Shown here piece after piece: positions 1-11,949 of a DNA stretch of 64,000 nucleotides (position 1 is its first letter; the number at the start of each line of letters is the position of its first letter). A model generated the notes under the pieces. The model was not told where the DNA came from. It saw only the letters and a list, made by a program, of their open reading frames with translations, and made no database searches. The stretch covers positions 1,620,001 through 1,684,000 of the forward strand of contig JAQISU010000094.1 of assembly GCA_029339505.1 (NCBI GenBank), read 5' to 3'. The stretch comes from Unio delphinus (taxonomy: Eukaryota; Mollusca; Bivalvia; Unionida; Unionidae). The position numbers and the translations under genes were made by a program.

Positions 1-45
1 TGAGCGATTGTTTGGTTATCAATATGCGTATGAAATATCTTTGAA
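1..45 (+). pseudogene. Integrase fragment of element A
   Basis: The first bases translate as ERLFGYQYAYE. This corresponds to the block just after the catalytic glutamate of the D integrase (AERLFGYQYAKE). Only this scrap is inside the window, and it breaks off directly into polymerase sequence on the other strand. Confidence 0.6.
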
Positions 46-59
46 TATAGGTCAAGCGG

Positions 60-1050
60 ACAAGTTCAGCATCGTCAATGATTATTCTTTTGCAATATCG
101 TTTATGATCACGTGAACACTCCTTGTGTAACATTTACAATTATATTTCTACCAAAATAGTATGCAAGTTGTTTAGTTTCGTGATCTACAACATCGGGATT
201 CTCAACGAGAGTAGATTTCTCAACGACAGGTAGCCAAAGATGTTTCTGTGAACTATACGATATTATTGATTCACTTATGGTTATCGATTTCATAATAATT
301 GCATCAAACATATAACGAAATAGCACTATTAAACCCCAACAGCGTTTGCTAAAATGACGACCAAACTAAACAGTTACAATTGAATGAAGGTTAACCGGTG
401 TAAATTCAACCGATTCAATGCATGCAAATCCAGTTAAACCAAAATCTGGTAAAGGACCATTTATTGCAACTCTTGTCATTTCGTGTGTTGTATCGCTTAA
501 AATATTCATGACAATATCCCATTCCAGAAAATATCCAGAATAAAATGCAACCATATCAACGGAGATAACATCCCCATAATTAAATTTAGTATTCCACAAC
601 CCAACATGTCCGCATGCGACATAACTGCGTTGTATATTGACAAGAAACACTCCGATCTTGTCAGGCTTCATGAATGCTTTACCTGAGCAATGTGAGCAGC
701 AACTGACCGAACAGTAAAACAATTACTGAGTAATAGTTCAGCATTAATCGAATATTTTAACCCAAGATGTTTCATTTTTTATCATGAGGAGTTTCTGCAC
801 GATAACAATCTCCATTAGGTCGTACAAGCTGATCATAATGATCACATTCGGAACTTTGAAGCAACCACACGGATACAGGGTGGCTTTTACTAATTTTACT
901 TATAAAATCAAACATATCCCCGTCATAAAATTCAATAGTTCTTTTTCGTGCAAATAATGTTACATCTAATGTCCACGCGCGTCATGTATGATCAACGATC
1001 TCTGTCGAGAATTTATCTATGAACTTGTTGATGGTTATCACAGTGACTGA
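60..1050 (-). pseudogene. Protein-primed DNA polymerase B fragment (element A)
   Basis: The minus-strand pieces at 108-326 and 366-722 align by eye with the D polymerase. Shared signatures include GHVGLWNTK, HEMTRVAINGPLPDF and SEAIISY-like blocks. The region around polymerase motif A reads VDMVAFYSGYF, so the proline usual in D-x(5)-YP is changed to serine. The N-terminal repeats and the C-terminal TDS motif present in D are both missing. Several stops and frameshifts make this a dead remnant. Confidence 0.75.
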
Positions 1051-1103
1051 TCTTCACCGATGACTAATTGTCACCACGATTAGATATAACGATAATTAAT
1101 AAG

Positions 1104-1541
1104 ATGATCATACACTATCACCATTATAAACCAACCGTGGTCAGGGTAGTCAACTCGCGATTACACATTTATAAAGTGATTTACGGAGATGGTCTTGGTA
1201 ATGTTATTCAAAGATTATTTACAAACTACCAATCGCAAAACAATTATCGATGAAAGCTATTAATGTTTTCGATGAAAATGCTCATATTGGTATTAGTAAC
1301 ATTGCTAGTAATGTGTATTCCGCAGCCAACGAAAGAATAATACGATTAATACGACGAAAACCACCATCGCCACCGGTGAAACTGGCATCAACAGAAAAAC
1401 ATTCCCGTGAACGTCAGTAAAAAAATAAACCAAGCTGCGGATCAAAACTAACAGCGCTGATAAATCAAGGATCGGACGAAGTACAAAGAAATATCACTGC
1501 AAATTTAATAGATCGCGATTTTGATCTAGAAATATATAATA
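1104..1541 (+). pseudogene. pVI/X-like virion core protein (element A)
   Basis: The frame starting at the ATG at 1104 carries the conserved block VVNSR, then IYKVIYGDGLGN, as in D. The frame closes at 1253 after about 50 codons. Homology continues in other frames (NERIIRLIRRKPP, matching the basic middle of the D protein) to about 1541. The family appears to be a short amphipathic, basic protein placed just before the major capsid gene, like adenovirus pVI/X-type core proteins. That role is inferred from position and composition. The A copy preserves a start codon that D has lost. Confidence 0.6.
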
Positions 1542-1543
1542 AA

Positions 1544-2930
1544 ATGTTAAAATCTTCACCTGACCCAGCATTTGATATGGACGCACCGGTGCTCAAGGAT
1601 GAATCAGTACACAATTATCAGTTTTATTCCTATAATGCAGTACAAACAAATAAACGAGGGAGAATTTAACTTCATGTTTAAGATACAAGTAAATAGTTTC
1701 TACTCGCTGAAGCATTTATTGCAGTAGAAATATAATTTTTAAATAATGTTGCGTATAATACACCATATGAATTAAATGCGCGAATTGGTTTTGTTAACAA
1801 TGGAATTATGGTGCTGTTCAGTAGCGCTACATATATGATTGGTGGAAGAGAGCTTGAATCTATTTAGAAGGATGTTGATGTTGCCACAACACTATTGGGT
1901 TTAGCGAGATATTCCGATGATTATACAAGATCGGCTGATCCATATATGATGTTTGCAAAAGATATTAATAATTATCTTGAATACGTTCATTATACTAAAG
2001 GAAAAGCAACAGAATATACTGTAGTTGCCAATCCACCAACTAGATATACAAGACCACCTGGTGCTTTTGATGTCGTAGATATTAATTCTAATTACAACCT
2101 AGGGGTTTCAACACGTGTATTAATGTTGCCAGGACTGCGTAGATTATTTTCATGTGCGATTCCACTGTCTCATATTTTTGGATTTTGTAGAACTGTAAGT
2201 AAAGTTATTGTTGGAGCTAAACACGCAGTAGTCCTCGTAAGAAAAAGCGATGACAATGATGCAATCTGGGGAGATGATGCTCTCGCTGCTGGTAAAGTAA
2301 ATATATCATAAAACTTTCATTGTGGATGCCAGTAATGACTACATTGATCACCGCAGAAAATAAATTATAGTCATTTATGGATACAGGTGGTAAATCAGTG
2401 CTATCATGGCTAACAACAACGACAGTTAGTATGCAGAGTATCATTGACGGTATATTTTCATGGCATATGGTATCACAACCGGGTATTTCTGCGCCGCGGC
2501 ATATATTTGTTGTTCTAAAGGATTATGCGCGATTAAATTACAACGTGCAGCCATATGCTTTTTGACTAACTAGGTGTTACCCAAGTCTCAATAATAAAAC
2601 ACGGTCAACAAGAGCCATCCGTGGATATTTTACTTAAGTACGACCAAAACCAAATAGCACGTGCATATCGTCGTTTGCTGACCTGTATGGGACGTGATCT
2701 AAATGTAGATATTACAATTAAATTTTAGAAAAACAATATCAGATTTATTACTTTTCGTTGGAACATCTTGATTGAACTAGACATAGTGTCGTTGACATAC
2801 ATTTCAAAGGTCGTGTAGGTCGGGGGCTATTTCTAATGTAAACGCGGTTATAATAAGAGACAAAGCGATGTTTCTCGAAGGTGCTGGTGGACGAATGAGA
2901 GTCATTGATGCACCAGTGGAAAATATGTAA
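1544..2930 (+). pseudogene. Double-jelly-roll major capsid protein (element A)
   Basis: This is colinear with the D capsid gene from its ATG to the terminal APVENM block. Conserved stretches include FVNNGIM, DVATT, GLARYSDDYTRSA, CAIPLSHIFGFCR, SAPRHIFVVL and GGRMRVIDAPVENM. Stops interrupt it after HLEST (TAG near 1865), and frameshifts fall near 2,310 and 2,570. In a Polinton virion this protein would form the hexon-like pseudohexameric capsomers. The family assignment rests on position between core protein and protease and on similarity to the D copy. Confidence 0.75.
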
Positions 2931-2958
2931 CATAATTGGATCACTCGAATTATTATAA

Positions 2959-3422
2959 ATGTCGTATAGTCAGGTTAATGTCACGTTGACTCCTAGTAAG
3001 ATTAAAAAGTTGCAATCGGATTCAGCTAAAAATTGTGGAACTGCAATAACGGTAAAACACGATCAGATCCCACGCAGACAGAATAAACTATCAATGAAAG
3101 CGCGTCAGATTAAGCAATTAAATGATGCAGAAAAAGATTTTAAAAAAGGTGTTCAGGTTACTCTCTCTGCAGGCGTGATGAAAGACTAAATTAAATCAGG
3201 CGGTATATTTCCACGTCTTGCAGATACACCAGCATTGATAGCCCCGCCGTCCCTGCAGTCGCGAAAGCTGCGGCATTAGAAGCAGTTGGAACAGCGGCTG
3301 GGATATCACTACAGAAACCATCGAGGCGAGGATACAAAAAAGGAACAGGTCTACGGTTACCAGGGATTCCGGATTCATGGTACAGCGAAAGCGGGCTGAG
3401 GTTGCCAGGGACGGTTTACTAA
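2959..3422 (+). pseudogene. Hydrophobic/basic minor virion protein, MSYS family (element A)
   Basis: It starts MSYSQVNVTLTPSKIKKLQ, matching the D and C copies (MSYSNINVSLTPGQLKRLQ; MSYNHVNVTLTNGQAKQLQ). A TAA stop follows at 3187-3189. The frame reopens with the Ala-rich hydrophobic stretch, then a glycine-rich basic tail with two GLRLPG motifs (about 3343-3415), ending at TAA 3420-3422. The A tail is in one frame, which shows what the frameshifted D tail looked like. It lies between capsid protein and protease, so a minor virion or core role is likely but unproven. Confidence 0.6.
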
Positions 3423-3426
3423 CACA

Positions 3427-3827
3427 GTTGTCAAATTTGGATTTACTTGATGCTGCTAAAACAAAAATGTCCGAGGTATTTTTATGCGAGACCAGTTACC
3501 TTCCACACCAAACAACATTGAAACCGGTATCATTAATCTCAATAACAGCACTGGACCTAGAACTCACTGCGTTGGATACGCAATTGATCTGCGTGGAATC
3601 GTTTTCTTTGATTCATATGGGTTAGCACCACAAAGAAATTTATGTATTATATACAACGATTACAATTTTCTCCATTGTACTCAACGCTACCAACACAGAC
3701 GTTAACCTACCCGCCAATATGCGGCCAAGAAATAATGAATGTACTTGATGCTATATCAGCATTGACTAAACCACTTCATAAAGTCGTACACGAATACACT
3801 AGTAATCACTTTTTAGAGAGCTCTTAA
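3427..3827 (+). pseudogene. Adenain-like cysteine protease (element A)
   Basis: The frames at 3484-3705 and 3642-3827 cover a C5-family protease as in D. The histidine is kept in a THC context instead of THW, the FDSYGLAP block follows, and ICGQE carries the cysteine. The start codon matching D's MSNFDLLDA is gone, and a frameshift near 3,640 separates the Asp and Cys regions. The enzyme family matures capsid proteins in adenoviruses and Polintons. Confidence 0.75.
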
Positions 3828-3833
3828 AGTATA

Positions 3834-4855
3834 ATGATTGATATTTACAGGAGATCTCTCTCGAGCCTAAGAAAAACTACCGGCGAAATATCGGCAACCA
3901 AGGATGTAAATTTTTTTATCGAGGATGAAATATCCGAATTGTTAAATCTTGCAAATGTGGATCCAAAGTAAATAGTCGTATTTCAAGAAAGACAAGGAAA
4001 ATTCAAACGAGTAATATTTCCTTAAACGATATTATTGTTAAAATTAATGGAGCAGCCGAAAACTCCATGGCGGTGTTTCATTCCAATGGTAAGATAAAAC
4101 CAGGTATTATTTTTCCAACTGTGTTAAATAATATCACCGCGCGAGTACAAAACTCTGGTGATGCAATGGCAGGCGAGCTTAACATTAACTCCAATAAAAT
4201 AACCGCACTTGGTAATCCAACAAAGGACACGGACGTGGCAACAAAAAACTATGTAGACGTGGTAAATGGTAGACTATCAACGCTGCGAGCGGAATATAAT
4301 ACCATCAACGGTAGTCTATCAACGTTGCGAGACGAATATAATCCCTGCGACGGTAAACTAACAACGCTGCTCGCCAAGTATTATGTTCACGTAAACGTGT
4401 TTGGAAATCTCCGTAGGAATTTTAGAAAAATTTGTGAGACCTCGGATAATTCCTTTCGAAAACTGCTAAATAAGCCCAAGAAACTTTCACATAATAAAAC
4501 GACTATTGCTACGATTAAACAAACACAGGATAATATCGTTAGTGATTTTCCTGATATCGCTACCCAGCTTGATAAAGTTAAAATACCGCATAAACAAAAT
4601 ATTAATACCGTGTACTCCATACAACACGGGTATTTCACCTGGACACCTCAGAATAACACCATTATATTTACCGTAGATGTTAGTGGTATCTATTTAGTTT
4701 AATGTATCAAGTATGTCCACGGGAATTAATAATACAAGTACAATAAGGGAGTCTTCAAGAACTGTTAATGACCGACAACTCCTAGTGGATCCTTCAAGAT
4801 GCACTAAAATGTCTTAAGCGTGGTTCAATGTGTATCCTCATCTGATTTTAAGATA
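3834..4855 (+). pseudogene. Fibre-like protein with phage-type GDxMxG module (element A)
   Basis: It starts MIDIYRRSLSSLRK like the D and C copies. A stop follows IDP-like sequence at 3969. The frame at 4067-4702 contains SGDAMAGELNINSNKIT, then ALGNPTKDTDVATKNYVD. This is the GDxMxGxLxMxxxxIxxLxxPxxxxDAxxKxYVD pattern of bacteriophage tail fibres. Next come three coiled-coil-like repeats of about 16 residues (LSTLRAEY, LSTLRDEY, LTTLLAKY) and a beta-rich C-terminal head that resumes out of frame after 4702 and ends near 4855. This suggests a trimeric virion spike or fibre (inference). Confidence 0.65.
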
Positions 4856-7737
4856 AAAGTACAAAGAAGGAAAAAGTATCTTATTAACGTTGTCAATCCT
4901 TATGATTTAGTGAAAGTACAAACTGATTTGTATTTATTATTATATTTGATAAAAAAAAAGATTGCTTGACGTCATCTGCTATTCAAATAAGCTGAGTATA
5001 TTGTGATTACTTTGCATTATTATGTGTGCTACTCATTTATTCAAGAATGAGCATATCATTGGAGCAATAAAATATATTTTCACGTTACTCACGTGTATTT
5101 AATTAATATCAGCTTGTGAAAACAGAGAATTCCAGATGAAGCATAATTTCCATCATTATTCGTGATTGAATATAGACCACTAACAAGGTATTGATAACCA
5201 CGCTTACACCATCACTGACGCTTTAATGTAAACCTTTTTTTAATAAAACAAAACAAAATCGACACCATCGCTCTTTTACAAATGTATCTTTCATTCCATT
5301 ATTTATTCCATAGATGATATTTCCTAATACGGGTTATTTTCTGATAAAATAAACTATATAAGTAGAGCATCCGTGGTTGGTTCATAACTGATTTGGATGT
5401 GGATTGTGTCGACAGGTCAGAATTCATTTTATCCCTGTCAAGGAAACATGATTCCAATCACAAATGATTCCAGTTTATCAACATGATCAATAGATCAGTG
5501 CTTTGATAAAATTACACTATATTATCTGGATAAACATAGGGATTATATATCTTTTGCAGAGATACTTTATACCTATGACGGATGCTTTTTGGACATTTAT
5601 ATCATATTGCAGATAACATGGGTAAGAATCGCTATAACCTTGACATTAATCGCATTCAAATTTAAGAACTCCGCATAGTTAAATGAATGGGAATGTTATG
5701 GCTTTGTATAATAGTTGTGTATCAAATGATCTGAGGATGTTAATATAATTTGCATTGTGTAGATTTTCTTTTAATTGTCACAATTAAGAGGTATCAGCCC
5801 TTCAGATGCTGACTCTTAACCAACTAGGCTTTTCGAAGAAAGATTGGCTTCTATAAGAAGGGTTTTAATAGGACGTCTCGCTTTTCAGAATCGTTTACTT
5901 AATAGAATTGAACGAGCGATGATTATCTCAAATGGGATTAGAACGGAGCCCTATTTTCACGTTCTTCTCTAAACATGACCATCCAAATTTCAACCAAACT
6001 TTGTTGCAATCGTATGGACATAAAGGCATTTTATGTTTATACAAATGCTGCCGGAGCGACTTCAGTATGATTGCCTTTCTTAATAACAGAAACACCTTTA
6101 AACGGCATATTTTCAAACACAGTACAACAGCAATTGACCCAAATGTGAAATAAAAACAATTTGACATACAGGACGTTTTATTATAACAAGTGAAAATGAT
6201 CCGCCAGCAAATTTAATAGCCGTGATTAAAAGTCAATCTTAAATTAAAGTTTGCTTCTAAACCAATATTTATAATTCAACCAAACTTTGTATCAAGAATT
6301 ATGGCAAGAGTAACTTTCACACTGTAATACCGATACACATATCATCAAACGTGTCTTCCGTTGCACGAAATAGGAGAACCTATTAACAGCTGCTCCAAAA
6401 CAGCTCAAAATAATTGCATGAAATTCTTTAAAAAGCTAATGGCCTTCATATGTGTTCTACGGATTCGAACCCGCTATTAAAAATGGCAATGAAACCAACA
6501 AAAAAAAAAAAAAAACTTTTTCTAAGAAAACGCTCAACACAATTTGAAAAGATGTGACAGACAGAAAATATCACGGTGAAAAGAACCCTCATATTTACCT
6601 AAAATTATTCAGATCCACAACCAATACTGCCACCATGACCAGAGACATAATGTATCAATTGACTTCTAATTACCAAACAAAGTGGACCACGTCTGTTACA
6701 AAGCAGTCCTATATAATGACATTGTTTGTACTTATTTTGGTTTGCTGTTGTTTTGTTTTATGTCGATGCGGTGTCTCTAGCTGATAAAATGTAGTAAACA
6801 TTGCATTGCTTTTTTGCTTGCATTTGATATGGCAATGTATCCAAGTCATTCCCATTAAAGCCTTGGTTTATTTAAGACACAGTCTGCCGGGATGTACACG
6901 AATCTTCCCGTTCTCATCAGCATCGTGCTGCAGCGACCTCACTTCAGAACTAATTAATAAATCATTGTCATCCTCCATGTTTGAATCAGCGAGAATGCAA
7001 ATGAGCCCCGTTTAATTTACGTTTTTGATGAAGCAAGACTCTAACTAGCAAATATTCAATGTTCGAGTGATTGTGTTTACCGATCTATCACACACATTAG
7101 CTAGAACAATACATGTTAATTTATGTGAATACATACTGGCTTGTTGCTGCCCTTCTGTCTTTATTAACAGTGCTTAAATTCATTTCTATTCCGTTTCATT
7201 TTGAAATGTCATAGAGCATATTTTGTGTTTTATAATAAATGTAGTTGCATTTAATCATCAAACCAAGCACGTAATGTATGTACATGGATGCAGAAAAGCA
7301 AAAGCTATCACTGCAAACTGACCCGTGTGCATTAAAGCAGCCACATATACTTGCAACGTCAGGAATTGGGAGAAATAATGCATACCTTGGTTATTCGAAT
7401 GCAGACTACAACTGTTTCATTTAGCAAAACATTGTCAAGTCATCGGATAGACTTACACAGAAACAATCATACTAAATGCAGTTACGTTTATATTAAAATG
7501 TGTCGCTAGTACCGTATCTCACATGCCAATGAATGTAAATAAAGGTTTTATTTTTGGACAAAAATTTGAAACTTTTCTCTCTTATATAGAATATATTTTA
7601 TAACTTGCTAGCGAGACTTTTCCATGATCATGTCTTTCATTTCATATAACCATACCCACTGACTCTGCAGCTACTAGCACTACCACTACTACAGTAAATA
7701 CTAAAAACACACGTACAGTTAGAGTATCAATCAACCC

Positions 7738-7740
<3 letters not shown>
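4856..7740. other. Non-coding stretch, no gene seen
   Basis: I see no protein family here. The short open frames (for example 5932-6153 and 6554-6784) match nothing I recognise and lack coding signatures. A possible tRNA-derived SINE remnant lies at about 6440-6515: it has a B-box-like GGATTCGAACCC followed by an A-run. Confidence 0.5.
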
Positions 7741-7794
<54 letters not shown>

Positions 7795-7826
7795 TACATA
7801 CATACATACATACATACATACATACA

Positions 7827-7860
<34 letters not shown>

Positions 7861-7865
7861 CATAC
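7740..7865. repeat. Compound (CA)n/(TACA)n microsatellite
   Basis: An uninterrupted CA tract of about 50 bp runs directly into about 75 bp of TACA units. The Met-Tyr-Val-Cys open frame across it is an artefact of the repeat. Confidence 0.95.
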
Positions 7866-8812
7866 ATATGTAGCAGAAGCATATATTTTATAAGTTTATA
7901 TATTCGTGTTTTAAATAGGCAGAAGTGTGTATTTTATTATTTTATCTAATTAATGTTTTTAAAAGATGAGTAAAACAAAATCATCAGTTGCAATTAGTGT
8001 TATTATCATTTCTGCACATATATAGCCATTTTGCCAACCTTGAACCAGGATTACCTATTGAGTTTTGTTCACTCTGAGCAATGAAGCTACCCTGAGTGCT
8101 GTTCATGCTGTGTTGTTCTATTGCATGAAAAGTGGTAAGTAACTTTCTGATTGGTTAGTTTGCTACTTGTCTGTATAAACAGCATGGCATGGGCAGCAGA
8201 TTAGTGGTGGTCATTCCATATGAGTTGCTGAAGGTTGCTGGTCATGGAATTCAATAAAATGTGCTTCTGATTCTGTTGGACTTCAAGAAGATGTGATTGC
8301 CCCATATGATAAGGTGAAGAGATTTATAATATATTTACAATATGGTCAATGGAAATGGTTATTTGATATGTAGTCTGTATATGTATCTGAAATGTATATT
8401 GCATTTTGTTGCCTTTAAATAGGTTATTAACCCACATTTTTTTCTGAACCTTTCATTATGTCCATACGCTTGTCTGTCTGTATGTCAGTTCTGTTTTGTG
8501 CAGTGCACACTGATTATTCTGTTTAGGTTCATTTAGTCAACTATCTTTCTAGATTGATAAGTAATAAATATGTGGTGGTAGTTATTCGTATTGAATATAC
8601 TGTGAGACAGAATCGATGTAATGCACTGATGACGGTATTTATAGTTGTAGTAAATGCATTTTGTTGTATTTGCAGGGTAGAGTTGAATAAAACAGGAGCT
8701 ATACATATTTAGCAAACGTTGCCAACCTCGTGCACAATAAAGTCGTATAACATATACTGGTACTGGACTTGTCAAGTGTCCATTATAAGAGTAGACTGGA
8801 AAGAACGGTAAC

Positions 8813-8908
8813 ACATACATACATACATACATACATACATACATACATACATACATACATACATACATACATACATACATACATACATACATACATACAT
8901 ACATACAT
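8813..8908. repeat. (ACAT)n microsatellite
   Basis: About 24 near-perfect ACAT units. The repeat-only open frames on the minus strand are not genes. Confidence 0.95.
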
Positions 8909-9175
8909 GTTCAAGATGTCTAGATCTTGACCATGTTATGAAAGATTGCCCTGTCAATGGCTTGCGAGATTTGAATTAAATTAAAAGCAGTGTTAGAAAT
9001 GTTTAAAGAGAAAAAAGCCATATTTTAGTATTGCAAGAAACTTTTTGGGATGATGAGTTTGCTGAAACTATTAGAAAAAAAATGAAATTTGGAATGGTGA
9101 CATATTTTTAATAGTGCCGACAATAAGTGGGCGGGTGTTGCTGTTTTGCTACTGAGAGAAACAAAAAAAAAACAG
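8905..9175 (+). mobile_element. LINE fragment: zinc knuckle and start of endonuclease
   Basis: Plus-strand translation reads CSRCLDLDHVMKDCP, a CCHC knuckle-like motif. After a stop it continues with ILVLQETFWDDEF and WAGVAVLLL, typical of the N-terminal part of an APE-type LINE endonuclease. Stops are present. The fragment ends exactly where the LTR of the next element begins (9176), so the LTR element probably inserted into it. Confidence 0.5.
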
Positions 9176-10026
9176 TGTTACGTGCTTAGGCTCGAATAAA
9201 AAGTAACATAGAAAGAGTGAGACTAACAAGCTTGTAAAAACTTAATAACAATTTATTGAGCACAAATATTTTCAAGAAAATAAAAAAATAAACTTACGGT
9301 TTAAGAATCAATTCCAAAATTAATCCAAAAATAATTCGAAAAAATAAACTTACGGTTTTAAGAATTAATTCCAAAAATAATTCAAAATATTATCCACTAG
9401 AGAAATTGCCAAAGTTCTGGTAATAAAATTTCCAAATAATTCAAGTTCGAATCCCAACGAAGTATCCAAGATGGAAGACGATGTCACGTGATGAAGTTAG
9501 TTCTTGGTAATAACATTCTATGAGCACAATTCTTTTCCAGATAAATAATAAAATAAATCCGCTTGATCCAAACGAATTGACATAATTTCCAATACAAGGT
9601 AATTTAAAATAGCTCAAAACGACGCAACTTAATATTCTAACAGCCCAAGTTCTACTAAATAGTTCGCTCCAAAAAATAATTTATATACCTGTTTTTACGT
9701 AAACAATAAAGGGGCCACATCATCTTTTAGAATCTTTTATAACAAATTTACGTTCAAAACATCACGTATGACCCAACTAAAAATAGAAAGATGTGTATAG
9801 CAAAGGTCCATAATGTCCTTGGAATCAACCAATCATTTTAAAAGCTTTGTTTACAACTCTGAAGCCAGGTCAGAAATGAGGTCAACACCTGGTGTTTACA
9901 GTTCATCCCACTTTAAAAAAAATATCTCCCATTGAATGAATCTTAAACTTAAAATGTCAAATTTGAATTTGACAAACAAACAATTAAACGGAAATAAAAA
10001 AAATCTTAAATCAAATATACGTGACA
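9176..10026 (-). repeat. 3' LTR (complete)
   Basis: In plus coordinates it begins TGTTACG and ends CGTGACA, the TG...CA ends expected of an LTR. A polypurine tract (ATGGGGGAAGG in element sense) borders it at 10027-10037. Confidence 0.8.
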
Positions 10027-10037
10027 CCTTCCCCCAT
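10027..10037 (-). other. Polypurine tract of the LTR element
   Basis: The plus strand reads CCTTCCCCCAT. On the element strand this is a purine run directly before the 3' LTR, the position of the plus-strand primer in LTR retrotransposons. Confidence 0.7.
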
Positions 10038-10335
10038 AAAATAAAAAGAAAGGTTTATATGATAAAACGTTCTTTTTACCACAAACCAATTTACACCTGA
10101 GGTTAAAAGAACTCTTATAAATTACAGTGTATATGACACAATATATTGCTATACACGGGACAGAGCGTCTACTATTAAATTATCTTTTCCCTTGATGTGC
10201 CGGATGTCAAGATTATATTCTTTCAATAAGAAACTCCACCTTAGTACTCTATTGGTTTAACTTGTCCATGTCCCACAATATGTCTTAAGAAAGTCATACT
10301 AGCACAGCAGAACTCACTTTTAGATATATTAACTG

Positions 10336-10530
10336 TCAAAATGCATCATGGAGTCTGTCAAAGAATTTTTGAATTGTTGCTAGATGTTCTATCCATGTGT
10401 CGTTGTAGATGATGACGTCATCTATATAGGCTTCAAAATTTTCTAGACCAGAGGTGATCATATTTATGAGATGTTGAAATGTACTTGGTGACCCTTTCAG
10501 CCCGCTCTTTGTCATATTGTAATTATCTTG

Positions 10531-10606
<76 letters not shown>

Positions 10607-10611
10607 TTCAA
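10336..10611 (-). pseudogene. Gypsy reverse transcriptase fragment
   Basis: The residues include SGLKGSPSTFQHLIN, then FEAYIDDVIIYNDTWIEHL. This is the RT palm region with the YIDD catalytic box of Ty3/Gypsy elements. The N-terminal RER repeat in the open frame comes from the adjacent TC microsatellite and is not protein sequence. No protease, RNase H or integrase follows. Confidence 0.8.
10538..10600. repeat. (TC)n microsatellite
   Basis: About 60 bp of TC repeat inside the LTR element, apparently expanded between its gag remnant and its RT remnant. Confidence 0.95.
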
Positions 10612-10689
10612 ACTGTAATTGTCTTTTTCACCTCTTTTTCATATTGTAATTGTCTTTTCTTCACCTCTTTTTCATATTGTAATTGTCTT

Positions 10690-11001
10690 TCTTTCTCCCT
10701 TTCTTGAAATTCAAGCTTCTTCAACTATTAATTCCATCTTGAATTTTAATTCTAATTTCTTTATTTTTATGTCAAGAGTCTGATGAGAGACTTACTGACC
10801 GAAATCAAAGCACTTTTTTTCCAAAATATTCTTTTCTACAAAATATTGGACCAAACTCTTTTTGATATCTTGTTTCGTTAAAGAAGCCTTAACTTCAGAA
10901 AGATCATATTTTCTGGCAAGTCGAATAAAATCATTTTATTTGAAAAGATCTAATTGCTCTTAAGTAGGATTATAAAGAAATATTTCTACTTTAGATGTCA
11001 T
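10690..11001 (-). pseudogene. gag N-terminal remnant of the LTR element
   Basis: From the ATG at 11001 the frame reads MTSKVEIFLYNPT, then stops, with continuation FIRLARKYDLSEVKASLTKQ. This style is common at the start of invertebrate Gypsy gag proteins. It decays into Lys/Glu-rich sequence with several stops. Confidence 0.45.
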
Positions 11002-11120
11002 TTTAATACAAGCTTGTCAATCTCACTAAAGATTTTTTTAAAAATTCAAAAAGTAGGGGAATTCAAATTTAAAACAGAAGTTTTCTGAAAAAAATTCTAG
11101 CCAAATTCCAATTGATCCCA

Positions 11121-11138
11121 ATGTCGGACGAGCTCCCA
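11121..11138 (-). other. Primer binding site of the LTR element
   Basis: In element sense the sequence just inside the 5' LTR is TGGGAGCTCGTCCGACAT. It starts with TGG and is close to the tRNA-Pro-type primer site of gammaretroviruses (from memory, about 15 of 18 positions agree). It lies 7 bp from the LTR edge. Confidence 0.6.
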
Positions 11139-11145
11139 ATTTCTA

Positions 11146-11807
11146 TGTTACGTGCTTAGGCTCGAATAAACAGTGACATAAAAAGAGTGAGAATAACAAT
11201 CTTGTACAAACTTAATAACAATTTATTGAGTACAAATATTTAACGGAAAAGAAAAAATAAACTTACGGTTTTAAGAATAAATTACAAAATTAATCCAAAA
11301 ATAATTCAAAATATTATCCACTAGAGATATTGCAAAAGTCCTGGTAATAAAATGTCCAACTTATTCAAAGTTCGAATCCCAGCGAAGTATTCAAGATGGA
11401 AGACTATGTCACGTGATGAAGTCAGTTCTTGGTAATAACATTCTATGAGCAAAATTCTTTTCCAGATAAATAACAAAATAAATCCTCTTGATACAAACGA
11501 ATTGAAATAATTAACAACACAAGGTAATTTAAAATAGCTCAAAACGACACAACCTAATATTCTAACAGCCCAACTTCTACTAAATAGTTTGCTCTAAAAC
11601 ATAATTTATATACCTGTTTTTACGTAAGCAAGAAAGGGGTCACATGATCTAGAATCTTTTTGAACAAATTTACGTTAAAAAAATCACGTACACACGGTAT
11701 GACCCAACTAAAGATAGAAAGATGTTTATAACTAAGCTCCATAATGTCCTTGGAATCAACCAATCATTTGAAAATATTGTTTACAACTCTGAAGCCAGGT
11801 TATAAAT
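11146..11807 (-). repeat. 5' LTR (truncated)
   Basis: Colinear with 9176-9880 at high identity, including a run of about 40 bp around the words for CCTTGGAATCAACCAATCAT. Similarity ends abruptly after GAAGCCAGGT at about 11,807. Confidence 0.75.
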
Positions 11808-11949
11808 GCGAGAGTGCATGCGCCTGATGCTGTTACAACGTTTAGAAAAGAACATCTCTTCGGCCGAATGAGGTGCCGAATCATCTGAAACACATTCAAT
11901 CAAGGGATCAGAGACGGTGGTTACATGGCAGATGGCTTCCACCACGTTG

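Larger units (their letters stand above)
1..4855. mobile_element. Element A: truncated Polinton-like element
   Basis: The order is integrase tail (+), DNA polymerase B fragment (-), then core protein, capsid protein, hydrophobic protein, protease and fibre (+). This matches element D at 35-50 kb. The left part lies outside the window. No TIR is visible after the fibre gene, and the two-TM and penton genes are missing, so the right end is truncated. Nearly every gene has stops or frameshifts. Compared with D, the helicase region and the whole zinc-finger/HNH cassette are absent, so the polymerase fragment lies next to the core protein gene. Confidence 0.85.
9176..11807 (-). mobile_element. Short Gypsy-type LTR retrotransposon, one LTR truncated
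   Basis: Two direct repeats beginning TGTTACGTGCTTAGGCTCGA (9176 and 11146) are LTRs of a minus-strand element. In element sense the LTR starts TGTCACG and ends CGTAACA. The left LTR is complete. The right copy stops matching at about 11,807, where a second Gypsy element begins. The internal part is only about 1.1 kb and keeps a gag start and a reverse transcriptase scrap, so the element is non-autonomous. Confidence 0.8.

Noticed and set aside
4856..5300. Right TIR of element A
   Set aside because: Neither the D nor the C terminal motif is present after the fibre gene.
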